Assembly: GCF_016811105.1 (NCBI RefSeq)
Contig: NZ_JAFBGM010000002.1
Span: 186,001-250,000, forward strand
Source of the DNA: Aurantibacter crassamenti
GTDB lineage: Bacteria > Bacteroidota > Bacteroidia > Flavobacteriales > Flavobacteriaceae
Direction of reading: 5' to 3'
DNA: 64,000 nt
Positions 46,822 through 55,378 of this stretch are shown piece by piece. The position numbers and the translations under genes were made by a program. Every line of letters starts with the position of its first letter. Within the stretch, counting starts at the first letter, position 1. The notes beneath the pieces were generated by a model. The model was not told the origin of the DNA. It was given only the letters and a program-made list of their open reading frames with translations, and did not search any database.

Positions 46822-46943
46822 TTTTCTAAACCATTCTTCTCAAAAGGTAATAGAACACTTATTAACTGACCGACGAGCTTGTCCGCCGAAGCTTTTTTTG
46901 CGAAGGAGGATAGGAGGGAGGGCAATGTGTGGAATGGTATTTA
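46822..46943 (+). repeat. dispersed repeat C, copy 1
   Basis: One of four same-direction copies (others at 50314, 52704 and 57149). Shared landmarks: CTTCTCAAAAGGTAAT, then AACTGACCGACGAGCTTG, GAAGGAGGATAGGAGG, GGCAATGTGTG and GGAATGG. It has no reading frame conserved between copies. Confidence 0.85.
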
Positions 46944-47007
46944 AACTAAAATGCCTTGAACCAAAAGTATGTATCATCAAGTATTGTGAAAATTAGTAAT
47001 CAGCCAA

Positions 47008-48015
47008 TCAATTTCTTGTATGACTTAAAAAGAAATCAAGAATCATTTCACTAGCGTTGATCTCACTACTAACTACTCCTACAAGATCTGGGGGAAGGTA
47101 TTGAGCACCTCCGGGCCAAGTGTGACCTCCTCCAATAACTTTGATTAAAACAACATCAGCCTTATCAGCACAGGTATTATATCTTGTTATTTCCACACTA
47201 GTTCCGTCGTTAGGCAATTGGTCTATTATAGCTTCTGTTTCTGCCAGTGTTGCACATTGATTGAAATCTAAGAACTTAGCGATAGATTCATCTGTTGATA
47301 ACACTTCTCCTCTACATTGATTACTCAATGGTACATCGATACAACCCCCATCATAGGGTACCAAAGGATCGTCTACCCCATTTACCAGCATCAAAGAGAC
47401 TGGGAAATCAGGAACTTTTGACTCAACCGCCTTTGATACTTGAGCAGTGACAGGGGCAATGGCCGCTATTTTATCTGAAAGATCCAGGGCAAGACGAAAT
47501 GACATCAGCCCTCCGTTTGATATTCCTGTAGCATAAACCCTGTTAGAATCCACACCGTAGTCTTCAATCATCCTATCAATAACGGCGGATATAAACCCTA
47601 CATCATCATACATACTATCGCCGCCGAAGTGTTCAGTGCGGCCGTCATTCCATCGCTTATCAATGCCATTGGGTGTAACTAACACCATTCCTCTTGCTTC
47701 TGCCGCCGCGGTTAAACTACCTTCCGAAACGTCTTTTTCAAAACGGCTACCAGTACCACCGCCACCATGTAGTGCTAACACCAGAGGAGAAGCATTTGTT
47801 TTATTGAAATTATTGGGTAAATACATATGATAGGTACGTTCCACGCCATCATGCTGAATAGTTTTTGCATTGAATTCCCCTAGATTATCTGTAAGGGCAT
47901 CGTCATCTTTTGAACAACTGCTCATCACAAATAGGAAAAGTGGGAGCATCAAGAAAACCAAATTCCATTTCGTTTCGGTGCAAGGTCTACGAAAATTATT
48001 CTCAATGTCTTTCAC
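47008..48015 (-). CDS. lipoprotein esterase, PHB-depolymerase/feruloyl-esterase-like (1)
   Basis: A 335-residue alpha/beta hydrolase with a lipoprotein signal (FLFVMSSC, Cys34). The start codon is GTG 48015; the next Met is too late for a good signal. HGGGGTGSRF forms the oxyanion loop, GISNGGLMSFRLA carries the nucleophile Ser, VNGVDDPLVPYDGG the Asp and GGGHTWPGG the His, so the triad is complete. This family removes acyl or feruloyl groups from polysaccharides or cleaves polyesters. It is 8 bases after the paralogous esterase, forming a tandem pair in one transcript. Confidence 0.9.
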   Translation of the reverse strand: MKDIENNFRRPCTETKWNLVFLMLPLFLFVMSSCSKDDDALTDNLGEFNAKTIQHDGVERTYHMYLPNNFNKTNASPLVLALHGGGGTGSRFEKDVSEGSLTAAAEARGMVLVTPNGIDKRWNDGRTEHFGGDSMYDDVGFISAVIDRMIEDYGVDSNRVYATGISNGGLMSFRLALDLSDKIAAIAPVTAQVSKAVESKVPDFPVSLMLVNGVDDPLVPYDGGCIDVPLSNQCRGEVLSTDESIAKFLDFNQCATLAETEAIIDQLPNDGTSVEITRYNTCADKADVVLIKVIGGGHTWPGGAQYLPPDLVGVVSSEINASEMILDFFLSHTRN

Positions 48016-48023
48016 GCTATTTA

Positions 48024-49001
48024 TTATTTGGTTTTAAAGAAATTCCAGACTTCGTTAGCCATTTCAATATCTCCGTTCTGCTCCTTAACAACTGCCTTAA
48101 AGAGATTGCCATATCTTTCAGATATACTGGGTTCGGTATGCCCGCCGCCAATTACCTCATAAAGAACTACTTCCGTATTATTTGCTCCGTTTGTATATAG
48201 GTGCTTTTTTACAGAGCTATTATCAGAGGTATCCGTATTCGCCAAATCAGTTACCGTCGGGTTTGAATCGGTCTGATTTCTATTTACCCAATAAGCAATG
48301 GTTTCTTGGGCCGAAAATACTTCTCCGCGATTACTGCTCATTTCTCCACCTTCATAAGGATTAATCGGGTCTTCAGTACCGTTCATAAACAACGCTGAAA
48401 TCGGTAAAGCCGAGCTAGTACATTGTGAATTAACTGGATTTGAGGCAACAATAGCTGCAAAAGCGCTTAACTTTTCAGGCATTTCTTGAGCCAATCGCAT
48501 AGCCATGTGCCCACCATTAGAAGTGCCAACAGCAAAAACACTTGTTGCATTAGCATCATGTTCAGACACAATAAAGTCTATAAGCTGGTCGATAAAAAGA
48601 ACATCATACGCATCAGGATTCCCTTCAGAATCGCTTCGGCAATCATTCCATCCACGATGGCCACTTGAACCATAAGTTCCGTTAGGTGCAATGAGAATTA
48701 TATTTTCTTGTGCTGCGATTTCCTCCCAGATTTTATAAGGAGCCTTTGCATTTGAAAAGCCGAGTAGTTCATCATTACTGCTTCGATTGCCATGAAACAA
48801 AATCACCATTGGAGCATTTGAAGTATTCTGCGGAAGGTATATGTGGTAGTTTCTGCTTGTACCTGAAATATCAATAGTATTATTTTTATGCCAGCCTTGT
48901 ACACCAGGCAAAAGGTTTATGTCCTCTTTTTTAGAACAACTTAGCATTAGTACAATCATGGCCAAGTAAAATAGTAAGTTTTTCATAACAATGATTTTCA
49001 T
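48024..49001 (-). CDS. lipoprotein esterase, PHB-depolymerase/feruloyl-esterase-like (2)
   Basis: A 325-residue paralogue of the neighbouring esterase. The lipobox is LMLSC; ATG 49001 is used, with ATG 48986 as alternative. The triad is HGNRSSNDELLGF (oxyanion), GTSNGGHMAMRLA (Ser), MNGTEDPINPYEGG (Asp) and GGGHTEPS (His). The shared GGGEVFSAQET/GEVLSTDES segment between Asp and His in both copies shows they arose by duplication, now quite divergent. First gene of the pair, divergent from the LytTR regulator with 225 bases between. Confidence 0.9.
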   Translation of the reverse strand: MKIIVMKNLLFYLAMIVLMLSCSKKEDINLLPGVQGWHKNNTIDISGTSRNYHIYLPQNTSNAPMVILFHGNRSSNDELLGFSNAKAPYKIWEEIAAQENIILIAPNGTYGSSGHRGWNDCRSDSEGNPDAYDVLFIDQLIDFIVSEHDANATSVFAVGTSNGGHMAMRLAQEMPEKLSAFAAIVASNPVNSQCTSSALPISALFMNGTEDPINPYEGGEMSSNRGEVFSAQETIAYWVNRNQTDSNPTVTDLANTDTSDNSSVKKHLYTNGANNTEVVLYEVIGGGHTEPSISERYGNLFKAVVKEQNGDIEMANEVWNFFKTK

Positions 49002-49196
49002 CTTTAAAACGATTTATAGCTTAAATTATTCTTTCAGACAAATTTCATGACATTTTACATATTTAAAAACAAATAATGACGAACACACGTCGTTTAATGA
49101 TGAAAATCCCTTAAAATTGTATCAACTAAAAAGAAATGTTTACATTCAAATGCAATTCATAACTACTTAACTACTAGCAGTTGAAGGGGAATACCT

Positions 49197-49204
49197 TAAT
49201 TTTG
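49197..49204 (+). promoter_or_regulatory. -7 promoter element of the LytTR gene
   Basis: TAATTTTG, an exact consensus match, 23 bases before the ATG at 49227. Confidence 0.55.
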
Positions 49205-49226
49205 AATAGATTTCTACACGAATCCC

Positions 49227-49958
49227 ATGTCCGTATTAGACCGCTTAATGACTAACAAAATCGCACAGAACCTATTGGCATGGTTTTTTGTTTTTCTGCT
49301 ATTGACGGTCACCGTACAACCAGTTAATAAAGTAGTGACCGCTATTTTTGCTATCTGTTTATTGACTCCTGCAGTTTATATAAACAATCTGTTTATTTTA
49401 CCTTTTTTAAAAGAAAAATTAATAGTTTTTATGGGTCTTTTCGCCGCCAATGCTGTTGTATTCACCCTTATTTCAGCACTAATCACAAGTGCTATTTCCG
49501 ATAAAGTTTTTGATTCAAAGATGTTCTTCAATTACTTCGGCATTATGCTACTCGGTCTTGTTTTAGGAGCTGCTTTAAAATTAGCAAGAGATAGTTTTAC
49601 ACGAAGACAAGAAGTTCATCAAAAAGCCACAGAATTATCAGACAATAGGGGGGAAGTCGTAACATCTATTTTCGTAAAAAGCGATAAGAAGATTATTAAA
49701 ATCGATTTTGATAAAATTCAATATATCGAAGCACATGGCAATTATATCAAAATCTTTACAGAAGAAATGATTCTGACGCCACAAACGCTATCAAATTTTT
49801 TAGAAATGCTGCCCCCAGATTTTATACAAATACATAAATCTTTTGTGATCAACTTCAACAAATTAAAATTGATTGAAGGCAATCAAATTGTACTTCAGAG
49901 TGATGCTAAACTACCTATTGGTAAATCGTATAAAAAGGCCATTTTAGAAAAGATATAG
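49227..49958 (+). CDS. membrane-bound LytTR-domain transcriptional regulator
   Basis: A 243-residue protein. Residues 15-120 form four membrane helices; residues about 150-243 are a LytTR DNA-binding domain (IFVKSDKKIIKIDFDKIQYIEAHGNYIKIFTEE, then PPDFIQIHKSFVINFNKLKLIEGNQIVL). There is no receiver domain, so it is a one-component membrane regulator and the membrane part senses the signal. LytTR proteins bind paired direct repeats spaced about two helical turns; such repeats occur at 50047-50085 just downstream and at 45926-45962. It may control the adjacent esterases, from which it is divergent. Confidence 0.9.
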   Translation: MSVLDRLMTNKIAQNLLAWFFVFLLLTVTVQPVNKVVTAIFAICLLTPAVYINNLFILPFLKEKLIVFMGLFAANAVVFTLISALITSAISDKVFDSKMFFNYFGIMLLGLVLGAALKLARDSFTRRQEVHQKATELSDNRGEVVTSIFVKSDKKIIKIDFDKIQYIEAHGNYIKIFTEEMILTPQTLSNFLEMLPPDFIQIHKSFVINFNKLKLIEGNQIVLQSDAKLPIGKSYKKAILEKI

Positions 49959-50046
49959 AGCAAAACATGTTACCCAATAACATAAACATATATTTCCGAA
50001 GTGATACTAACTACTAATTGTGTTGCTTTTTCCTCAAATAACTTAT

Positions 50047-50085
50047 AACTTATCGCTATTTGTTTAAGTAACTTATCGTTATTTG
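50047..50085. repeat. paired direct repeats with 23-base spacing
   Basis: AACTTATCGCTATTTG (50047-50062) and AACTTATCGTTATTTG (50070-50085) differ at one of 16 bases. They lie 88 bases after the LytTR gene in the 599-base gap before the orphan lipoprotein. Possible regulator site or the remains of a tandem repeat. Confidence 0.45.
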
Positions 50086-50097
50086 ATATAACCTCAG

Positions 50098-50158
50098 ATT
50101 ATGATACATTTTTGTATCATAATGTCTTGCGTGGCGCCTGTCCGCCATTTTCGGCGGA
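50098..50158. repeat. two hairpins in the non-coding region before repeat copy 2
   Basis: ATTATGATACA with its complement and a 4-base loop (50098-50123, 11 pairs), then TCCGCC with GGCGGA (50141-50158, 6 pairs). The first could terminate the LytTR gene transcript, though a T tail is missing. Confidence 0.5.
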
Positions 50159-50179
50159 TAACTTTGCTTTGACGGCATA

Positions 50180-50210
50180 AAAATGGAAGGTCTAGTAGAC
50201 CTTTTATTTT
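50180..50210. repeat. 14-pair hairpin at the cassette landmark
   Basis: Arms 50180-50193 and 50197-50210 pair fully as RNA with two G-U wobbles, loop AGT. It sits between GCTTTGACGGCATAA and TTGAGCG, landmarks that also frame a different hairpin at 52627-52655. Confidence 0.55.
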
Positions 50211-50278
50211 TTGAGCGGGTTGGCGCGCTGGCATATTTGGCACTTCACTTTCTTTTTGCCAATGCCCCATCTCGCCTA

Positions 50279-50307
50279 AATTTTAAAGATTCTCAATCTT
50301 TAAAATT
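50279..50307. repeat. 13-pair AT-rich hairpin
   Basis: Arms 50279-50291 and 50295-50307, loop CTC, core AAAGATT-CTC-AATCTTT. The reverse complement of this core is the core of the hairpin at 52627-52655 (loop GAG). Confidence 0.55.
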
Positions 50308-50313
50308 AAAACG

Positions 50314-50435
50314 TCTTCTAAAAACTTCCTTCTCAAAAGGTAATGCAACACTTATGAACTGACCGACGAGCTTGTCCGCCGAAGCTTTTTCGCGAAGGAG
50401 GATAGGAGGAAGGCAATGTGTGTGGAATGGTATTT
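50314..50435 (+). repeat. dispersed repeat C, copy 2
   Basis: The closest match to copy 1: the same landmarks in the same order, including the GTCCGCCGAAGCTTTTT middle part that copies 3 and 4 lack. It lies 122 bases before the orphan lipoprotein gene. Confidence 0.85.
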
Positions 50436-50557
50436 TACTGCTAAACAATTTTTAGATTTTTGCTCCGTTTTAATATATCAATCTTTTGCTATTGAAGTAT
50501 TTAATAAACTGGTTTAAATAAAATCAGATAAATAATACAAACCCTAAATCTATTTCA

Positions 50558-51931
50558 ATGAATTTAAGAATTTTTATCAGTTTACTTCTGGTATTTACTG
50601 TTTTAAGCTGCACAAAGGAATCGGCGGAGAATACTCCAATAATTAATAAAATTAATGAAGAAAATGAACCTGAGGTTGGTTCAGAAGATTTTAGCATTGA
50701 AAACCAACTTATTGAAATAAAAGATGCCAAATCCCTTATTGTTCTTGGTGATAAGAATAATGAATCATCTAAATCTGGCAAAACAGAAAGCATTTCTTTG
50801 CAAAACAACTTATTTAAAGTAGATTCAAACGGGCAAATGGAGAATCTGTCTCTCTTTAATTTAGGCTCAGATGACACTGAATATCAAGAAAGAATAATTG
50901 TAAAAAACATCCATCATCTTAGTGACGTGTATATGGTCCTAGAAGGCTCTTTTACTATATCATCTGATAATGAAATTATTATAGAATACAACAAAATCCT
51001 TGTCAGGAAATCTGACGGTGCATTGTTTTCATTCGATATATTTCCAAATCATGTAGATGTAGGACATAATGGAGAAAATCCTTTTCAAACCGATGCAAAA
51101 GGAAATATTTATTATTTAAGTGGGTATATGGTATATAAGATTGATTCGACGAATCCTGAAAGAATAACCATTGAAGAATATTTAAGTGAAGGGCAAATCG
51201 CTGATTACTTTTCAGTAGATTCAAAAGGGAATTGTATATATACGGAAGAACGCAATAACACTACTAAAATTAGAAAGGAAAATGGAGGTATTATAAATGT
51301 AGAAAGCTTGACCGATAAAAGAGTTCACAATTATTGGCAAGGTAGAGATGGGAATATACATCTGCTAACTAATCATGGTGGGTGGACAAGTCTAGACTCT
51401 ACAACTGGAATTAGCCGTCTTAGTTCAAATGATGACAGTTTGGAATTAATTCTTTTATGGGAAGGGAATACTGAAGAGACGGTTGCCATAGAACTAATTC
51501 CAGGCTCATATCAATACATTTCAGATAAGGACAAAGATGCAGTTTATTTTTTCGGTTATGGTAACGAATCTTGGAGATTTAATGAATCTAGTAAAACAGT
51601 AGAAATTATTGAAGTGCCTGATTCCTCTTATCCAGTATTGTCATCATTCAACAAATGGTCCATAAAATCCTATTCAAATGAATATGTTTATTTAGCAAAA
51701 GATACTGATTTATATGAAATCAATTTAGAAGATTTGAGTTACAAAACTTTACTTAATGAAGGGTATGAAATGTATAATATTTTACTTTTAGATAATGGTC
51801 ACGTTCAGATATCTGCACTACGGTATGATGATGGGGTAAAAATATTAGGAGAAATGGACTTAAATGATAATTTGATAATACTAAATGAAAATGAAAACAA
51901 AGAAGCTGTTGTGTTAACGCGATTGAACTAA
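50558..51931 (+). CDS. orphan lipoprotein, unknown function
   Basis: A 457-residue exported lipoprotein: the signal ends LLLVFTVLSC (Cys18) and a low-complexity acidic stretch follows to about residue 50. The remainder is beta-rich with recurring short units (FQTDAKGNIYYLSGYMVYKID, DYFSVDSKGNCIYTEE, YWQGRDGNIHLLTNHGG) resembling blades of a beta-propeller, consistent with a surface binding protein, but no named family is recognised. It sits by itself between repeat copies 2 and 3, like a one-gene cassette. Confidence 0.8.
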   Translation: MNLRIFISLLLVFTVLSCTKESAENTPIINKINEENEPEVGSEDFSIENQLIEIKDAKSLIVLGDKNNESSKSGKTESISLQNNLFKVDSNGQMENLSLFNLGSDDTEYQERIIVKNIHHLSDVYMVLEGSFTISSDNEIIIEYNKILVRKSDGALFSFDIFPNHVDVGHNGENPFQTDAKGNIYYLSGYMVYKIDSTNPERITIEEYLSEGQIADYFSVDSKGNCIYTEERNNTTKIRKENGGIINVESLTDKRVHNYWQGRDGNIHLLTNHGGWTSLDSTTGISRLSSNDDSLELILLWEGNTEETVAIELIPGSYQYISDKDKDAVYFFGYGNESWRFNESSKTVEIIEVPDSSYPVLSSFNKWSIKSYSNEYVYLAKDTDLYEINLEDLSYKTLLNEGYEMYNILLLDNGHVQISALRYDDGVKILGEMDLNDNLIILNENENKEAVVLTRLN

Positions 51932-51966
51932 TCATGAACAATTGTACTGATTATGTATTGGAAATC

Positions 51967-52143
51967 GGCCTAAGAGAATTTTGGCTAAAACAATAGGGGA
52001 GAGGAGCGTTAAGAATTTTAGGGGGCTGGTTACAATAATTGTTAACTGCCAGATTGGTTCTTTTACCTTAAAGGTGGCCTTAAGGGTTACAATGGATCCT
52101 AAAATTTAGTAACCGACCCGTACATTGTTTCCAAAATTATCTG
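51967..52143 (+). repeat. long repeat A, left copy
   Basis: About 177 bases from GGCCTAAGAGAATTTT to CCAAAATTATCT, matching 56601-56774 in the same direction at roughly 85% by eye. It contains AGGGGGCTGGTTA, TCTTTTACCTTAAAG and CCCGTACATTGTTTCC. No conserved frame. Starts 35 bases after the lipoprotein stop. Confidence 0.85.
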
Positions 52144-52379
52144 TTAGCCTTGATTTTTTTGTTTCTTTTTTTATCAAGAAAAAAAGATAAAACATTACGA
52201 TTACTGATTACAATGTTGAAAGTCTATTTTACATAATAATATAAGCGCCTAAAAGAAAAGTTTCAAACAAGACGAGAGGTTAGCAAGGGCTAAAAAATTA
52301 TTATTTTGCCAGCGCGCCAACTGGCTCATATTTTAAATCGCAAATTTCAAAAAAATTTAAAAGGCTAGCTTTTAAATTC
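52144..52379. other. unique AT-rich insert between repeats A and B, left side only
   Basis: 236 bases with no counterpart in the right copy, where A and B almost touch. No gene seen. It holds TGCCAGCGCGCCAA at 52307-52320, the exact reverse complement of TTGGCGCGCTGGCA at 50220-50233. Confidence 0.6.
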
Positions 52380-52620
52380 GTGACAAATAAGATTAGCCAG
52401 TGGCTGATTTTATTTTTCGGCAAGACGATGTGGCGGAATTAAAACAACTTATGATGATAACAACCGCAAATTAGCTTTGACATAATATCTGCCGATATAA
52501 AACACATACGTATTGATATATCGGCAGATATTATATCAAATAGCGCGAAAATGCTCTATTCGCTGAATTTGCTATAACTGTACTATAATGTTCCGCGTTA
52601 TGTAACTTGAGCTTTGGTTA
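52380..52620 (+). repeat. long repeat B, left copy
   Basis: From GTGACAAATAAG through ATTAGCCAGTGGCTGATTTT, CGGCAAGACGATGT, CCGCAAATTAGCTTTGACAT and GTTCCGCGTTATGTAACTTG. Matches 56776-57120 in the same direction; the right copy has an additional roughly 100-base internal duplication. No protein frame is shared. Confidence 0.85.
52482..52534. repeat. 18-base perfect inverted repeat inside repeat B
   Basis: ATAATATCTGCCGATATA (52482-52499) and its exact complement (52517-52534) around a 17-base loop. In the right copy (56985-57034) the outer 8 and inner 6 pairs remain with an asymmetric bulge. Confidence 0.75.
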
Positions 52621-52626
52621 CGGCAT

Positions 52627-52655
52627 AATAATAAAGATTGAGAATCTTTATTATT
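52627..52655. repeat. 13-pair hairpin at the cassette landmark
   Basis: Arms 52627-52639 and 52643-52655, loop GAG, directly between GGCATAA and TTGAGCG. It takes the same place as the unrelated-sequence hairpin at 50180-50210. Confidence 0.6.
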
Positions 52656-52703
52656 TGAGCGAGATGGTGCGCAGGCAAAGTTGTTACCATCTTCATTGAT
52701 TTT

Positions 52704-52795
52704 TTTCTTTCTAAAACTTTCTTCTCAAAAGATAATGGAATACTCTTTGCCCAAGCGACGATAGGAGTGAAGAGGCAATGTGTATGGAATGGGAT
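52704..52795 (+). repeat. dispersed repeat C, copy 3
   Basis: The shortest copy; it keeps TTTCTTCTCAAAAG, GCGACGATAGGAG, GGCAATGTGT and GGAATGG, and has lost the GTCCGCCGAAGC middle part. Ends 153 bases before the protease gene. Confidence 0.8.
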
Positions 52796-52948
52796 TATTC
52801 TTTCTAGTTCACAATCGATTACGGAATTTTGTAAATGGTTACTTGTTAAAAACAATTATATTTGAGTTTCGTTTTTTTTGGTTATTACTTCCACTAATAA
52901 TAACACTTATCAATTTGATAAGATTTTAATTAAAACCTTAACTAAGGA

Positions 52949-55378
52949 ATGCCAAACAGAAATCATTTAAGAATTATTGCAGCTAGACAGCTTTCGGAAA
53001 CTGGAATAGTTAAATTTAATTACGGTGCCCCAGAGGCAAAATCTGAAAACCGTCCCGAACCAAACTATTTTTATATGGCAAAAGGTTTTCGGGATAACTT
53101 AGAATCGTACCGTGAGGATTTAGAATTAAAAATTGCCTCAAAAGATGAAACTATAGATGTACCTTATGATATAGATTATGTTGAAGTAGACTTCATGGGT
53201 CAGTTTCATCTTGAGAAATACTATAGTATTTGGTATAATACTTTTGGACTTGAAGGGGTGAGCTTTACTAAATATAATCGAACTGCTTTATTTTCAATTT
53301 CTGACCGTGAAAAGTTTCAAGTATTTATTAATAGCGTTGAAGGTTTAATCAATAGAGGTTTAGAAAATGATGAAACCGCTTCTTTTAATAAAAATATACG
53401 CTTTGTAAAAAATTTCAAATTGCTAACGCTTTCCGACGTTTTAAAAGTGAACGCAGAGAGTCTAGGTAACGTGGTTGTTCTTAAAACAATAGAATTACCC
53501 GCCAATCAGGAAGTGGAAAACTCAATAATTGAAGCACTTGAATTTTATCTTACTGACCATATTTTGGACTATAATATTGATAGAGAAAATAATCGCCTGG
53601 AAATATATGATGCAACTCTTGAAGAATTAACTGCTATTGCCCAAAATTTCGATATCATTGAGAGTATTACTTCTTCACTTTCTGGAGTGATTAGCCCTGG
53701 GCAATACAACGTGCCGAATAGGGATTTTGGCTTTGAAGTCTCAAATACTGATGAAGAATTACCATTAATAGGTATTTTGGATACTGGTATTAGCATGCAA
53801 ACCCCTTTGGCTAGTATTACTGTTCAAGATGATACCTTTAACCTAGGAGGAAATCCACTAATAGATGAATATGGAAATCATGGTCATGGTACAATGGTAG
53901 GAGCTCTTGCGGCGCTTGGAAGAAGAAATCATCTTAATAATTTTCAAGGAGAAGTGAATGCAGACGCCAAGCTGTTATCTATAAAATTGCTTGGGAATTC
54001 TAATGGTTACTTATCCGAAAAGAAGGTTCTCGAGATGCTATATGATGCAAAAACGAAATATCCGCATCTAAGTATTTTTGTGTTAACCATTTGCTATAAC
54101 ACACATAAGAGTACCAATGAAATGTTTTCAAACTACACGTATGAGTTAGATAAGTTCGCTCATAAGACCGATAGTCTGATATTTATAAGTACAGGTAATA
54201 ATGATTATGCTTTAAATGAAAATATAAACTACGATTTAGAATATTTCACTAATGAACATACCAATTTAAACACGCCGGCAGACTCAATGAATAATGTTAC
54301 TGTTGGTGCAGCTGCTGACGGACTCTATAGCGGTGTTTTTAATGGTATTTCTTCAGGAAAAGAATTTCCAACTATCTACTCGCGAAAAGATCATGTTGAC
54401 CTAGCTGCTATAAATTCCGTGAAAAAACGTAACAAAAACCTATTTAAACCGGACGTTTTAGAAAGTGGTGGTGATTATGGTTTTTATAATCCTACAACCA
54501 TTGATTTTATGGATAATGCTGCAATGACAGTTTTATCTTCAAATCCGGCTATGGGTTATACCAAAGAAGTAGGTACTAGTCTTGCCGCACCTTTAGTTGC
54601 AAATCTTGCAGCTCAACTTAAAATTGCATACCCTGACTTAAAATCACAAACTTTAAAAGCATTAATAGTTAATGGAGCAACATTAAAAAGCATAGTGTAT
54701 CCTGACGCCCATAAAACGTTGTTAAACAGAACTTCTGGCTATGGACTTATAGATGCCGACCAAACCATTTTTTCTAATGAGAATAATGCGACAATGGTTC
54801 TGGAAGATAGTATTAAGAGTGAAGAGCAAAAGATTTACCCAATTAACTTTCCAGATTATCTTGTATCAACACCTCTGGGTAAAAATAATGGTATATTAAA
54901 AGTAACTGCAACCTTGTGTTTTAGTTTTTTACCATTACAACATAACCAACTAACATATTGTCCAATCCATATGGCATTTAGTGTTTATAGAAATCATACT
55001 TCTGAAGAGATTAATAGAGTGCAAAAAGAACTTAATTCAAAATTACGCAGTAATCTTACCTGGTCACAATCGGCTAGAGATAAAGCTACTCCAGCACCAT
55101 ATAGTAATGTTCAAAAACTAACATTTAATGTTGATGTATCACTCTTACGTAATGAAGAAAGGACTTTTAAATTAGCTGTTCAGGCAAGACTTTCCAATCA
55201 AATAATGGCGTCTCAAGTAGAAAATTACCCTAAAGAGTTTAATTTTTCTCTTGTTCTTAAAATTGAAGAAACTTTAAAAGTAAATACTGGTCGCCTTTAT
55301 GATGAATTACGTGCCATAAATAGTGTAGAAGTCATAAATGTTGCTGAAGCTGAGGCAGATTTAGAGGGTGAAGTTTAA
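52949..55378 (+). CDS. subtilisin-like serine protease (S8), IetS-like
   Basis: An 809-residue protein from ATG 52949 without a signal peptide, hence cytosolic. Residues 1-265 are an N-terminal domain without known motifs. The S8 triad is complete: D278 in GILDTG, H313 in HGHGTMVG, S544 in GTSLAAP, with oxyanion N417 in STGNN. Residues 600-809 are a beta-rich C-terminal domain (TATLCFSFLPL, MAFSVYRN). Cytosolic subtilases of this size paired with an AAA ATPase form IetAS, reported for plasmid stability and phage defence, where protease is the effector. It converges with the ATPase gene and overlaps it by 4 bases. Whether the two interact is inferred from the family. Confidence 0.9.
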   Translation: MPNRNHLRIIAARQLSETGIVKFNYGAPEAKSENRPEPNYFYMAKGFRDNLESYREDLELKIASKDETIDVPYDIDYVEVDFMGQFHLEKYYSIWYNTFGLEGVSFTKYNRTALFSISDREKFQVFINSVEGLINRGLENDETASFNKNIRFVKNFKLLTLSDVLKVNAESLGNVVVLKTIELPANQEVENSIIEALEFYLTDHILDYNIDRENNRLEIYDATLEELTAIAQNFDIIESITSSLSGVISPGQYNVPNRDFGFEVSNTDEELPLIGILDTGISMQTPLASITVQDDTFNLGGNPLIDEYGNHGHGTMVGALAALGRRNHLNNFQGEVNADAKLLSIKLLGNSNGYLSEKKVLEMLYDAKTKYPHLSIFVLTICYNTHKSTNEMFSNYTYELDKFAHKTDSLIFISTGNNDYALNENINYDLEYFTNEHTNLNTPADSMNNVTVGAAADGLYSGVFNGISSGKEFPTIYSRKDHVDLAAINSVKKRNKNLFKPDVLESGGDYGFYNPTTIDFMDNAAMTVLSSNPAMGYTKEVGTSLAAPLVANLAAQLKIAYPDLKSQTLKALIVNGATLKSIVYPDAHKTLLNRTSGYGLIDADQTIFSNENNATMVLEDSIKSEEQKIYPINFPDYLVSTPLGKNNGILKVTATLCFSFLPLQHNQLTYCPIHMAFSVYRNHTSEEINRVQKELNSKLRSNLTWSQSARDKATPAPYSNVQKLTFNVDVSLLRNEERTFKLAVQARLSNQIMASQVENYPKEFNFSLVLKIEETLKVNTGRLYDELRAINSVEVINVAEAEADLEGEV

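Noticed and set aside
46725-46925. 66-codon minus-strand frame across repeat C copy 1
   Set aside because: Most of it lies in a dispersed repeat whose other copies do not keep the frame, and it overlaps the end of the real plus-strand gene.
52598-52855. 85-codon minus-strand frame before the protease
   Set aside because: It spans the hairpin and repeat C copy 3; the frame is broken in the other copies.
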